In this document: piece after piece, positions 6,809 through 12,827 of the stretch | Position numbering within the stretch: the first letter of the stretch is position 1 | Layout of the letters: every line of letters begins with the position of its first letter | The notes under the pieces: generated by a model | The model's database searches: none | The model's input: the letters and a program-made list of their open reading frames with translations, nothing else | Told to the model about the DNA's origin: nothing | Translations under genes and position numbers: made by a program | Assembly (NCBI GenBank): GCA_016218485.1 | Contig: JACRDY010000060.1 | Location: forward strand, 1-17,985 | Origin: Candidatus Falkowiibacteriota bacterium | GTDB taxonomy: Bacteria > Patescibacteriota > Patescibacteriia > JACRDY01 | DNA length: 17,985 nucleotides | Reading direction: 5' to 3'

Positions 6809-7282
6809 CTACATGCCGAGCCACGGATACTGCTGCAGTAAAGCGGTCAAGGTATCAGTCGCTTCGCCCACTTGGGTAAAGTCATAGTCTTCAAGGCCGC
6901 TAATCACGTCCGTCAGACCGAAGACCAGCGCCACATGGAGATCGCGGGAGTCTCCGGGCACACGCAACGCCAAGAGCTCTTCACGCCAGCCATTAGCGGC
7001 GCTCAGCCACTCTGCCCGAGCAGTACTGGCTAGGTCACTCACCAGCGGCACTGCCTGCAATCGCGCTTGGTAGGCTTGCCAGATGGTTACTGTAGTCTGA
7101 CGATAATTCGTCTGAAGCTCTGCGGGACTGACCGCGGGCGTCTCCACCGACACGGTCGCTGATGACCCATTGCCTGACGAAGGTATCCGTCCGCGGACAG
7201 CAATGATCAGCGCGAGTGACAGCGTCAAGATGACGAGGAGAAGAATAAACGCGCGGCGAGATGACCAGAACGACTCAAACAT
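6809..7282 (-). CDS. small single-pass extracytoplasmic helical protein, unknown function
   Basis: 157 residues with an N-terminal signal-anchor (about 11-29, AFILLLVILTLSLALIIAV), a short Ser/Gly/Thr linker, then about 100 residues of predicted amphipathic helix (QTNYRQTTVTIWQAYQARL onward, WREELLALRVPGDSRDLHVAL). It has no cysteines and no enzyme motif. The pattern of a membrane anchor plus a helical bundle is frequent among unannotated CPR proteins. It is the second gene of the minus-strand operon, downstream of the AI-2E family permease, and separated from it by a hairpin-rich gap. Confidence 0.72.
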   Translation of the reverse strand: MFESFWSSRRAFILLLVILTLSLALIIAVRGRIPSSGNGSSATVSVETPAVSPAELQTNYRQTTVTIWQAYQARLQAVPLVSDLASTARAEWLSAANGWREELLALRVPGDSRDLHVALVFGLTDVISGLEDYDFTQVGEATDTLTALLQQYPWLGM

Positions 7283-7302
7283 ATGATAAAGAATTGGAAA
7301 TT

Positions 7303-7373
7303 ATCAGCCGGAGGCTGATCCGCCTTGGGCGGAGAAATTTTCTGTTAACCTGGGTTTTAAAACCCAGGTTAAC
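7303..7373. repeat. three consecutive hairpins including a 30-bp perfect palindrome
   Basis: ATCAGCC-gga-GGCTGAT (7303-7319), TCCGCC-ttg-GGCGGA (7319-7333) and a perfect 30-bp palindrome at 7344-7373 (half-site GTTAACCTGGGTTTT) stand in a row between two operon genes. Part of the palindrome, GGTTTAAAACCCAGG, is echoed once more just after, near 7380-7395. The stems may act as processing or attenuation sites inside the operon, or be a nested palindromic repeat insertion. Confidence 0.7.
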
Positions 7374-7411
7374 GGATGAGGTTTAAAACCCAGGCTATTA
7401 ACTATCAAAAC

Positions 7412-8467
7412 TTAAACTTCACGCTGATCCAGCTCACGGGATACTTCCTCAATGATCACTGACAGCGCCGTGGCCACGGGAATCGCCAGCACCATGCCGA
7501 CCACTCCCCCAACCCGTACTCCGATCATCAGTGAAACAATGACGATAATCGGATTAAGGCCGACCGCCCGGCGCATCACCTGCGGCACGATGAGATTATT
7601 TTCCAGCCACTGCATGATAATGTAGCCGACCAAGACTCCCGCCATCACCGCCAGCCCTTGCGTCAGACCGATAAATAGCGCCGGCACGGCTGCCAGCATC
7701 GGCCCCAGGTAGGGCACAAATTCCATCAAAAACGCCAGCAGCGCCAGCACCAGCGCGTACTTACTGAAAATCGGATAAAACAGTCCGGCGATATTCAGCC
7801 CGAGAAAGACAATCAGCGCGATAATGGCGGACAGCACAATTTGCCCGCGCAGCCAGGCGCCGATCTTGTCTCCGACTTTACCGGCCAGCTGGGTGAAATA
7901 TGGCTGATACTTGGCCGGCGTCAGGAAACGCAAAACTTTCTTGAGCGCGCCCTCCTCTAGGAGCAGATAAAAGGTAATCACCAAGATAATGAAAAACGAA
8001 ACAATGCCGCCGAAAATGCCGCTGAGCGTGGCCAAAACACCGGCGCTGTTGCGCGAGAGAAAGACGCTCAATTGACTAAGTGAACGCTGCACCTCATCGG
8101 CCAAACCGTAATTCTTTGAGTACTCCTCCAGCGTGGAGACGCCGGCCGACACCCGATTCCAGTAGCTGGGGAAGTCCGTGGCCAGATTAGCCACCTGGTG
8201 CGTCACCGGCGGGACTAAGAGCACGATGACCAAACTGACGAGAGCCAAAACTACGATATAAATAATCACCACGCTCAAGAGCCGCGGGATATTGCGCCGG
8301 CGGAACCAATTGACCATCGGGTCTATGGCGGACGCCAAAATAATCGCCACGAAGAGAATAGCGATGACCGCTTTGATCAGGTACAAAAACCACAGCGCCA
8401 GCGCCAGCGCCACCACCTTGAGGAGGGAGAGGGTGGAAATTTCAATTTTTACGACCGATTTAGGCAT
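7412..8467 (-). CDS. AI-2E family transporter (PerM/YhhT-type permease)
   Basis: 351 residues with the PF01594 arrangement. Two N-terminal membrane helices (about 14-48) are followed by ASAIDPMVNWFRRRNIPRLLSVVIIYIV, a third helix pair, then an extracytoplasmic or amphipathic segment of about 80 residues (VTHQVANLATDFPSYWNRV onward). A C-terminal block of four to five helices carries the family features EFVPYLGPMLAAVPA and GLNPIIVIVSLMIG. Family members export small molecules or ions; the AI-2 role is proven for few of them, so the substrate here is unknown. It is the first gene of the minus-strand operon, and a good promoter lies about 20 bases upstream. No Shine-Dalgarno is evident before ATG 8467. 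Confidence 0.92.
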   Translation of the reverse strand: MPKSVVKIEISTLSLLKVVALALALWFLYLIKAVIAILFVAIILASAIDPMVNWFRRRNIPRLLSVVIIYIVVLALVSLVIVLLVPPVTHQVANLATDFPSYWNRVSAGVSTLEEYSKNYGLADEVQRSLSQLSVFLSRNSAGVLATLSGIFGGIVSFFIILVITFYLLLEEGALKKVLRFLTPAKYQPYFTQLAGKVGDKIGAWLRGQIVLSAIIALIVFLGLNIAGLFYPIFSKYALVLALLAFLMEFVPYLGPMLAAVPALFIGLTQGLAVMAGVLVGYIIMQWLENNLIVPQVMRRAVGLNPIIVIVSLMIGVRVGGVVGMVLAIPVATALSVIIEEVSRELDQREV

Positions 8468-8483
8468 AGACAGTAATGCTTAA

Positions 8484-8512
8484 AGTATACTAAAAATTGG
8501 CTAAAGAGACAA
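8484..8512 (-). promoter_or_regulatory. sigma70-type promoter for the AI-2E/HtrA-like operon
   Basis: On the minus strand TTGTCT (8512-8507), a 17-base spacer, then TATACT (8489-8484), placed 16 bases before the ATG of the first operon gene. Box sequences and spacing are close to consensus. Confidence 0.65.
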
Positions 8513-8513
8513 T

Positions 8514-8640
8514 GATTGCAGATTGTATTGCAGATTGTAGATTGTAGATTTTAGATTGCAGATTGGGCCAGCACTCAACGTTACTCCTGCATAAATCTGC
8601 GATCTGAAATCTACAATCTGCAATCAATTAAATCTGCGAT
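8514..8640. repeat. GATTGTA/GATTGCA word array with inverted copy
   Basis: The divergent intergenic region carries seven-base words GATTGCA/GATTGTA on the left and their reverse complements on the right. A 17-bp arm at 8527-8543 pairs perfectly with 8608-8624. Like the CACAGAT element, it is an array of short words that becomes its own inverted repeat. Confidence 0.7.
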
Positions 8641-8644
8641 CTCA

Positions 8645-8674
8645 TTGACAACCACCCTGGATTCGTCCTAATCT
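8645..8674 (+). promoter_or_regulatory. promoter of the first Asp/Cys-rich protein gene
   Basis: TTGACA (8645-8650), an 18-base spacer and TAATCT (8669-8674) point at the gene starting at 8719. Directly downstream, ATCTGC-a-GCAGAT (8675-8687) is a perfect interrupted palindrome near the likely transcription start and is a candidate operator. Confidence 0.5.
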
Positions 8675-8718
8675 ATCTGCAGCAGATCAGATCATCCAAC
8701 AACCCTGAGGGACGGCTC

Positions 8719-9429
8719 ATGGAGAACGATCGGTTCACGTGGACTATTGTGGCCTTGATGGCGGCGGCAGTCGGTCTCATCTGGATGGTGGGACCAAACT
8801 ATTACCCGACCGTCAACAACGAAGAGGCGGACGACGACTCGGAAACGGAGGACCTGGATACGGAGGACGATTCTGAGACCATGCCGCTCGAGAACGAGAC
8901 CGATTCCCAGCAACAGCTTGGGGATCAGGCAACCACCATCTCGAGCTATTGGCTCGAACCCAATGACGAAGAAGACTGGGATGACACCGAGGATTGGGGC
9001 ACCTCCTCGATCGATCACCCACATGTCTGGGCTGCCACTCGGGCCAGTCCAACCGGCGGCTGCGACGGAGATGACGACAGTGAGCCGCCGGATGACAGCG
9101 ACAGCGAACTCAGCCTCATCATCCCCGAGATCGACTGGTGCGATCTCTACATGTCTACTGTCTATGAGGACTGCTGGCTGGATTTCCGGGAAGCGACCGG
9201 TCAGCCACTGACGCTCGATGACGCTCGGGCCAGCTGCGAAGCGGAGGACCCCTACGTCACCTGCGCCATCCACTGCCTCTGGGAGAGCCCGACCTGTTGG
9301 GATCTCCAACACTGCACTAGAGACTCCTGCGGCTCAGCCGCAGACATTGATCCAGAGACGGCCCCGGAGCCGTCTCTCTTCTATTTGTATATAGAGACTA
9401 TTCTCACTAAATTAACAATTGACAACTGA
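8719..9429 (+). CDS. membrane-anchored Asp-rich, Cys-rich secreted protein (family member 1)
   Basis: 236 residues. ATG 8719 follows a GAGGG Shine-Dalgarno at good spacing. A signal-anchor (about 8-25) leads into an acidic, Asp/Glu/Ser/Thr-rich region (about 33-135) with almost no basic residues, then a Cys-rich module. The module has C-x10-C-x20-C spacing, a CAIHC pair, then C-x5-C-x4-C. The C-x10-C-x20-C part, with conserved PLT and A-S-C residues, matches the third gene of this cluster, and the end matches the second. The role is unknown: probably a disulfide-stabilised extracellular domain on a flexible acidic stalk. Oddly, the last ~30 codons run through a terminator-like hairpin, so the natural end may be earlier or the stop may have been lost. 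Confidence 0.78.
   Translation: MENDRFTWTIVALMAAAVGLIWMVGPNYYPTVNNEEADDDSETEDLDTEDDSETMPLENETDSQQQLGDQATTISSYWLEPNDEEDWDDTEDWGTSSIDHPHVWAATRASPTGGCDGDDDSEPPDDSDSELSLIIPEIDWCDLYMSTVYEDCWLDFREATGQPLTLDDARASCEAEDPYVTCAIHCLWESPTCWDLQHCTRDSCGSAADIDPETAPEPSLFYLYIETILTKLTIDN
9327..9390 (+). terminator. terminator-like double hairpin inside the 3' end of the CDS
   Basis: CTGCGGC-tca-GCCGCAG (9327-9343) is followed by AGAGACGGC (9354-9362) pairing with GCCGTCTCT (9369-9377) over 9 bp, then the T-rich CTTCTATTTGTAT. Both hairpins lie before the annotated stop at 9427-9429. Confidence 0.6.
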
Positions 9430-9437
9430 ACGGTAAA

Positions 9438-9471
9438 TATACTAAGGTCAGTCTATGCCAATTCCGGCATA
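9438..9471 (+). promoter_or_regulatory. possible -10 box and leader hairpin for the second Asp/Cys-rich gene
   Basis: TATACT at 9438-9443 would serve as a -10 box; the nearby TTGACA at 9419-9424 is too close (13-base spacer) to be its ideal partner. TATGCC (9454-9459) and GGCATA (9466-9471) form a hairpin or operator in the leader before ATG 9490. Confidence 0.35.
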
Positions 9472-9489
9472 CCATACTAGGGGGCGCGC

Positions 9490-9861
9490 ATGGCGCTTGA
9501 TCGTTTCAGAATAGTCGGGGTCGTATTGATCCTAGGCATGGCCATCACCGCCGTCCTGGCGGGAATCGCTGGCAAGCTGGCTGATGAGCACCAAGCGGCC
9601 CAAGAGGACTCGGCCGACGACGACAGTGAGGACAACACCGTTGACGACAGCGGTGACGACGACACCACCTGCGCCGAAGCGCTCGAGCAGTTGCCTGAAA
9701 ACTGCTTCGGCGTATCGACCGAGAACTTCTGTGCCAGTCCCAACGTAGACTGCATCCTCGAGTGTGCCCAGAAGATGGACGCGGCTGACCGTGGCTGCGG
9801 CTACCTGGCGCAGTGTCTCAACCACAACTGCTCCATGACCGTCACGGTCGTGGACGAATAA
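9490..9861 (+). CDS. membrane-anchored Asp/Cys-rich secreted protein (family member 2)
   Basis: 123 residues. ATG 9490 is preceded by AGGGGG. A signal-anchor or signal peptide (about 7-27) is followed by an acidic linker (about 37-60, many DD and DDD) and a compact module with eight cysteines: C-x10-C-x8-C-x6-C-x3-C, then C-x5-C-x4-C after an 8-residue gap. The closing C-x5-C-x4-C and the C-x3-C pair match the first gene of the cluster (CILEC against CAIHC). All eight cysteines lie after the acidic stalk, as expected for an extracytoplasmic disulfide-bonded domain. The next gene starts 15 bases after this stop, so the two are very likely co-transcribed. No function is known. Confidence 0.82.
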   Translation: MALDRFRIVGVVLILGMAITAVLAGIAGKLADEHQAAQEDSADDDSEDNTVDDSGDDDTTCAEALEQLPENCFGVSTENFCASPNVDCILECAQKMDAADRGCGYLAQCLNHNCSMTVTVVDE

Positions 9862-9876
9862 CCGGAGGAGACGTCA

Positions 9877-10278
9877 ATGCTGGAGTCATCGGCAAAGATC
9901 ATCGTGATTGGTTTCTTGGTCATGGTCGTCGCTCTCATCGCCGTCCTGTTCGTGGTCAACACTCCCCAGCGGGAAACCGTGGCCGCCAACCATAACTCCG
10001 GGAGGGTCAACATCGGCTACTGCGACGAAGCCATGGACGAGATCTACAGCTTCTGCCCCCTGACACTCCTCGACGAAGAGGGTTGTCCTCTGACTCAGGA
10101 GGCGGCTGTCGCCTCCTGCCAAAAAGAGATGTTCCCACTGGACGATCACGGTCGGTTCTCGTGCTCGTGCAACTGGGGGCATCCGACCTTCGACGCGCTG
10201 GCACAGCGTGAGCCCGGAACGCCCAGCTCGTTCACCGCCAACGAAGCCGACCCGCTGGAGGGCGACCGTGCCTCGTGA
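9877..10278 (+). CDS. membrane-anchored Cys-rich secreted protein (family member 3)
   Basis: 133 residues. ATG 9877 has a strong GGAGGAGA ribosome site and follows the previous stop by 15 bases. The N-terminal helix (about 7-27, IIVIGFLVMVVALIAVLFVV) is a signal-anchor. Residues 48-101 carry the Cys module. YC-x10-C-x20-C matches gene 1 of the cluster in exact spacing, and also in residues around it (CDEAMDEIYSFC against CDLYMSTVYEDC; PLTQEAAVASC against PLTLDDARASC). The end differs (CSC). Its linker is short and not Asp-rich, unlike the other two. It is the last gene before a strong terminator. Function unknown. Confidence 0.82.
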   Translation: MLESSAKIIVIGFLVMVVALIAVLFVVNTPQRETVAANHNSGRVNIGYCDEAMDEIYSFCPLTLLDEEGCPLTQEAAVASCQKEMFPLDDHGRFSCSCNWGHPTFDALAQREPGTPSSFTANEADPLEGDRAS

Positions 10279-10301
10279 GCCCCGCTATCAAACCCAGATC
10301 C

Positions 10302-10335
10302 AAAGGGAGTCCACCGACTCCCTTTTCGCCTTTTA
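10302..10335 (+). terminator. intrinsic terminator after the Asp/Cys-rich gene pair
   Basis: AAAGGGAGTC (10302-10311), loop CACC, GACTCCCTTT (10316-10325), then TTCGCCTTTT. A 10-bp stem with T-rich tail directly after the stop at 10278. Confidence 0.88.
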
Positions 10336-10337
10336 AA

Positions 10338-10420
10338 AACATTAAAACAAAAAAGTGTTTTTATGTTCTCGTGTTTTAATGTTTTAATGTTTTTATGTTC
10401 TCGTGTTTTAATGCTATAAT
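10338..10420 (+). repeat. 26-bp direct repeat upstream of smpB with a TATAAT box
   Basis: The 26-base unit at 10356-10381 is repeated exactly at 10388-10413, with a 6-base spacer. AACATTAAAAC (10338-10348) is inverted relative to GTTTTAATGTT (10373-10383 and 10381-10391). The tract ends in TATAAT at 10415-10420, a probable -10 box for smpB; no good -35 is visible. Confidence 0.65.
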
Positions 10421-10426
10421 CCCCCT

Positions 10427-10478
10427 GTCTTCATCTGTTCCCATCTGTGTAATCTGTGTCTTAATCTGTGCCATCTGT
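10427..10478 (+). repeat. ATCTGTG word array overlapping the smpB start
   Basis: Five ATCTGT(G) words separated by 2-5 bases run through 10478 and are the complement of the CACAGAT words in the 3362-3476 element. The only plausible smpB start codons (GTG 10468, GTG 10477) are themselves part of these words. Confidence 0.7.
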
Positions 10479-10938
10479 GATCTTAGGAGAAAATAAAAAA
10501 GCTCACCACGACTATAGTATCCTCCAAACCTGGGAGGCGGGGTTAGCCTTACTCGGCCATGAGGTTAAGTCCGTCCGCGCGCAAAACATCAGTCTGAAAG
10601 AAGCCTACGTCACCATTACCCTGAATCCTACGAGCAAAAAGCCGCAAGCCTCGCTCCTCAACTGTCACATCGGCCGCTACCCCAAAGCCGGCCCCCTGCC
10701 CGACTATGACCCGCGACGCAGCCGCCGCCTGCTTCTGCACCAGCAAGAAATCAATTCAATCTACGGTAAAATTGGGCAAAAAGGCTTGACAGTCATCCCC
10801 TTAAAAGTGTATACTAAGGGCACTAAAATTAAAGTCGCTCTTGGTCTGGGACGCGGCAAACAGCAGTTTGATAAACGTCGCGAGATAAAAAAGCGTGATC
10901 TGGATCGAGAAGTCAAAAGAAAATTAAAGTCCCGCTGA
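10468..10938 (+). CDS. smpB: SsrA-binding protein SmpB
   Basis: 156 residues with the full SmpB pattern: NKKAHHDYSILQTWEAGLALLGHEVKSVRAQNISLKEAY at the front, then DPRRSRRLLLHQQEI and VIPLKVYTKGTKIKVALGLGRGKQQFDKRREIKKRD, and a basic C-terminal tail. SmpB binds tmRNA and brings it to ribosomes stalled on mRNAs without stop codons; the tmRNA gene lies 340 bases downstream on the same strand. The start is uncertain. GTG 10468 or GTG 10477 are the only near choices, both inside an ATCTGTG repeat, and the AGGAG that looks like a ribosome site lies downstream of them (about 10485). An insertion of repeat sequence may have replaced the original start region. Confidence 0.95.
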   Translation: MPSVILGENKKAHHDYSILQTWEAGLALLGHEVKSVRAQNISLKEAYVTITLNPTSKKPQASLLNCHIGRYPKAGPLPDYDPRRSRRLLLHQQEINSIYGKIGQKGLTVIPLKVYTKGTKIKVALGLGRGKQQFDKRREIKKRDLDREVKRKLKSR

Positions 10939-11276
10939 TCTCTCAAACAACGCGGGGACCTGTCCCCCCACCTCAGCGCATCTAACAGTTTTAGAACGGT
11001 GAAGTAAGGCGCAGCCGCCTCTTTAAAAATGTCAAAATCCAAAGTTCAAATCAAGTTCAAAGTTTTAAGTTCAAATGCCAAATCAGCGCATTGTTTGAAC
11101 TTTGTTATTGGACATTGATTTGTCATTTGGATTTTGAACTTTAAAATAGGTTATAGAAAATTAAGGGGACTTGTCCCCCACTTTCGGCGCATCAATAGTC
11201 AGCATATCCGCTGAAGTAAGGCGCAGCCGCTCTTACCTCAATCGGGAATAGAATAACTATAAGTGAATGGAAAGTG
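10939..11276. other. gene-free stretch between smpB and tmRNA: two diverged direct repeats and TTCAAA arrays
   Basis: No gene is visible. Two related copies of about 75 bases start with GGGGAC-nt-GTCCCC hairpins (10954-10967 and 11165-11178) and end with the identical 19-mer TGAAGTAAGGCGCAGCCGC (11000-11018 and 11212-11230). Between them (11031-11150) lie AAGTTCAAA-type words on the left and their inverted copies on the right, around CAGCGCATT. A very similar TTCAAA array around CAGCGCGTT recurs at 13434-13520. Confidence 0.65.
11258..11263 (+). promoter_or_regulatory. possible -10 box of the tmRNA gene
   Basis: TATAAG lies 13 bases before the predicted mature 5' end, so transcription would start a few bases upstream and RNase P would trim the leader. 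No clear -35 element is visible. Confidence 0.35.
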
Positions 11277-11678
11277 GGGGATGATGGGTTTCGCTAGTGA
11301 GGTTACAGAGCTCTTTTGCAAGTCGAGCACCCGGCATCGTCTCGTTAATCCGTTTCCGGAAATCTATAAGTGCCAACTTATATCAGAGAGCCAAGAGTGT
11401 GATCGCTTCGGCCTTCGCTACTCCGGCTTTCGCTCCAGTCGCCGCCTAACTGCGTGTGACTCATCGGCCCTCTGACACCTCATAGGGGATCGGCCGGTGT
11501 TATTCATGAGGTTAGATTAAGAGACTGCCTGGGCTCTTGATTGAACCATACAGGCTAGGCGGTGAAAGATTTTTTCTGTTTTCTACTTCCACCGCTGAAA
11601 ACAAACAAACAGAATATACTTGTAGAAAAAATAGTTTTGTCTTGCTAGACGCGGGTTCAACTCCCGCCATCTCCACCA
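11277..11678 (+). ncRNA. ssrA: transfer-messenger RNA (tmRNA)
   Basis: The tRNA-like ends are clear: 5' GGGGATG (11277-11283) pairs with CATCTCC (11668-11674), followed by discriminator A and an encoded CCA. The T-arm is GCGGG-TTCAACT-CCCGC (11651-11667). After GGGGATGATGG the sequence TTTCGCTAG is typical of the tmRNA D-region. The tag frame probably resumes at GCC 11390 and ends at TAA 11447-11449, giving AKSVIASAFATPAFAPVAA after the tRNA-borne Ala. The PVAA ending fits the -[LV]AA degradation signal of other tags. The tag is unusually hydrophobic, without acidic residues. It works with SmpB, whose gene is just upstream. Length of about 402 bases is normal. The exact resume codon is my reading and could be shifted by a codon or two. 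Confidence 0.93.
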
Positions 11679-11790
11679 CGTAAAATCCCGCCGAAGGCGG
11701 GATCACGTGGCGAAGCCACGAGGCCATGAGCGAAGCGAGTGGCTTTACGTGGTGCCCCGTGGTTGAGCCGAAGGCGAAACTTTACGGGGC
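11674..11790 (+). repeat. cluster of GAA-loop hairpins after the tmRNA gene
   Basis: Successive stems with GAA loops: ATCCCGCC-gaa-GGCGGGAT (11685-11703), CGTGGC-gaa-GCCACG (11706-11720), GC-gaa-GC within 11723-11743, and GCC-gaa-GGC (11767-11775) inside a GCCCCGT/ACGGGGC stem (11754-11790). The tmRNA 3' end itself (11674-11684) is complementary to 11744-11754. No T-run, so if this terminates or processes tmRNA it is not a simple intrinsic terminator. Confidence 0.6.
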
Positions 11791-11798
11791 CAATAAAT

Positions 11799-12071
11799 AT
11801 GTACTACACTGTCTACATCCTAGAAAATCAACATGACAAAACCTGGTATACCGGCATGTCTAGCAATTTAAAACAAAGAATAAAACAACACTTAGCTGGT
11901 CAGTCTACATACACCGCGAAAAAGCCCGGCTGGAAACTCATCTACGCTGAACTATATCTCACAAAGCAAGATGCTTCAGGTAGAGAAAAATTTCTTAAAA
12001 GTGGCGCCGGGAAAAAATTTATCAGAAAACAATTAACGCATTACTTTAGCGATCATGCGAAAAAGTCATAA
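11799..12071 (+). CDS. small GIY-YIG domain protein (UPF0213-like)
   Basis: 90 residues from ATG 11799, chosen over an upstream in-frame start at 11739 because that one lies inside the hairpin cluster and adds residues unlike the family. The GIY-YIG signature appears as YYTVYIL...TWYTG at the N-terminus, with the conserved Arg in LKQRIKQH and the catalytic-type Glu in SGREKFLKSG. Small one-domain members of this superfamily are frequent in CPR and other bacteria. They are presumed nucleases but mostly uncharacterised, and this one could be a solitary mobile-type nuclease or a housekeeping repair enzyme. Its end overlaps the start of infC by 17 bases in another frame, so the two are likely translated from one message. 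Confidence 0.88.
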   Translation: MYYTVYILENQHDKTWYTGMSSNLKQRIKQHLAGQSTYTAKKPGWKLIYAELYLTKQDASGREKFLKSGAGKKFIRKQLTHYFSDHAKKS

Positions 12072-12597
12072 ACGTCGACCCGAACCAATCCTGGTGCCGC
12101 AGTTTCGCGCCAACCACCGGATTCGCGCTACCCAAGTGCGCCTGATTGATGAAAATGGCGAAATGGTCGGCGTGGTGGATCTGACGGAAGCGCTCCGCCG
12201 CGCTGAAGAAGCCGAGCTGGATCTGGTGGAAGTCTCACCTAAAGCGGCGCCGCCAGTCTGTAAAATTATGAGTTTTGGTTCATTTAAATACAAAAAAGAG
12301 AAGGAGGCTAAAGCGCAGAAGCAGAAACAAAAAGTGGTGGAAATGAAAGGCATCCGGCTGTCACTGCGCATCGGCGCCCATGATCTGGAAGTCAGAGCGA
12401 CGCAAGCCAAAAAATTTTTGGATAACAATAATAAAGTAAAAATTGAAATGATCCTCAAAGGCCGCGAACGGCAGTATAGTGATCAGGCCCGAGAGGTCAT
12501 GCAGAGTTTTATTCGCCAGCTCGGCGAAGTAAAAATTGAACAGCCATTCACCAAACAGGGCGGCAAACTTAGCATGATCGTCGCTCCCGGTAAATAA
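12055..12597 (+). CDS. infC: translation initiation factor IF-3
   Basis: 180 residues covering both IF-3 domains. The N-domain, from about residue 15, has FRANHRIRATQVRLIDENGEMVGVVDLTEALRRAEEAELDLVEVSP and the PPVCKIMSFGSFKYKKEK linker. The C-domain, from about 95, has KGIRLSLRIGAHDLEVRATQAKKFL, KIEMILKGRERQY and the final GGKLSMIVAPGK. IF-3 binds the 30S subunit, prevents early 50S joining and checks the start codon. It heads the conserved infC-rpmI-rplT set. ATG 12055 overlaps the previous gene and has no clear Shine-Dalgarno, so translation may be coupled. No L20-type autoregulatory leader is obvious. Confidence 0.97.
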   Translation: MRKSHKRRPEPILVPQFRANHRIRATQVRLIDENGEMVGVVDLTEALRRAEEAELDLVEVSPKAAPPVCKIMSFGSFKYKKEKEAKAQKQKQKVVEMKGIRLSLRIGAHDLEVRATQAKKFLDNNNKVKIEMILKGRERQYSDQAREVMQSFIRQLGEVKIEQPFTKQGGKLSMIVAPGK

Positions 12598-12622
12598 TTA
12601 TAACTTTCTAAAAACGAACGAT

Positions 12623-12817
12623 ATGCCAAAATTGAAAAGTCACAAAAGTATCGTCAAGCGCATCAAGATGACCAAAACCGGTAAACTCTTGAAGCGCAAG
12701 GGCGGCCAGGATCACTTTAATGCCCACGAATCCGGCAAAAAGATGCGCCGCAAACGTCGCGATATTCAGAGCTCTAAAACTGAAGAGAGCACCATCCGGC
12801 GGGCGCTACTTAAATAA
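12623..12817 (+). CDS. rpmI: 50S ribosomal protein L35
   Basis: 64 residues with the L35 pattern: MPKLKSHKSIVKRIKMTKTGKLLKRKGGQDHFN, then KKMRRKRRDIQSSKTEESTIRRALLK. It is strongly basic and of normal length. It begins 25 bases after infC. Unusually, a 156-base hairpin element separates it from rplT, which in most bacteria follows closely. Confidence 0.96.
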   Translation: MPKLKSHKSIVKRIKMTKTGKLLKRKGGQDHFNAHESGKKMRRKRRDIQSSKTEESTIRRALLK

Positions 12818-12827
12818 TTTAATCTAA

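Noticed and set aside
8692..9312. Long minus-strand frame opposite the first Asp/Cys-rich gene
   Set aside because: The plus frame has a promoter, ribosome site, signal-anchor and a Cys pattern shared with its neighbours; the minus frame is a codon-bias shadow.
11263..11475. Plus-strand frame across the 5' half of tmRNA
   Set aside because: It overlaps the tmRNA body; part of it is the tag reading frame, not an independent gene.
11512..11727. Minus-strand frame containing MAGVEPASSKTKLF
   Set aside because: It is antisense to the tRNA-like 3' end of tmRNA, a well-known source of false proteins.
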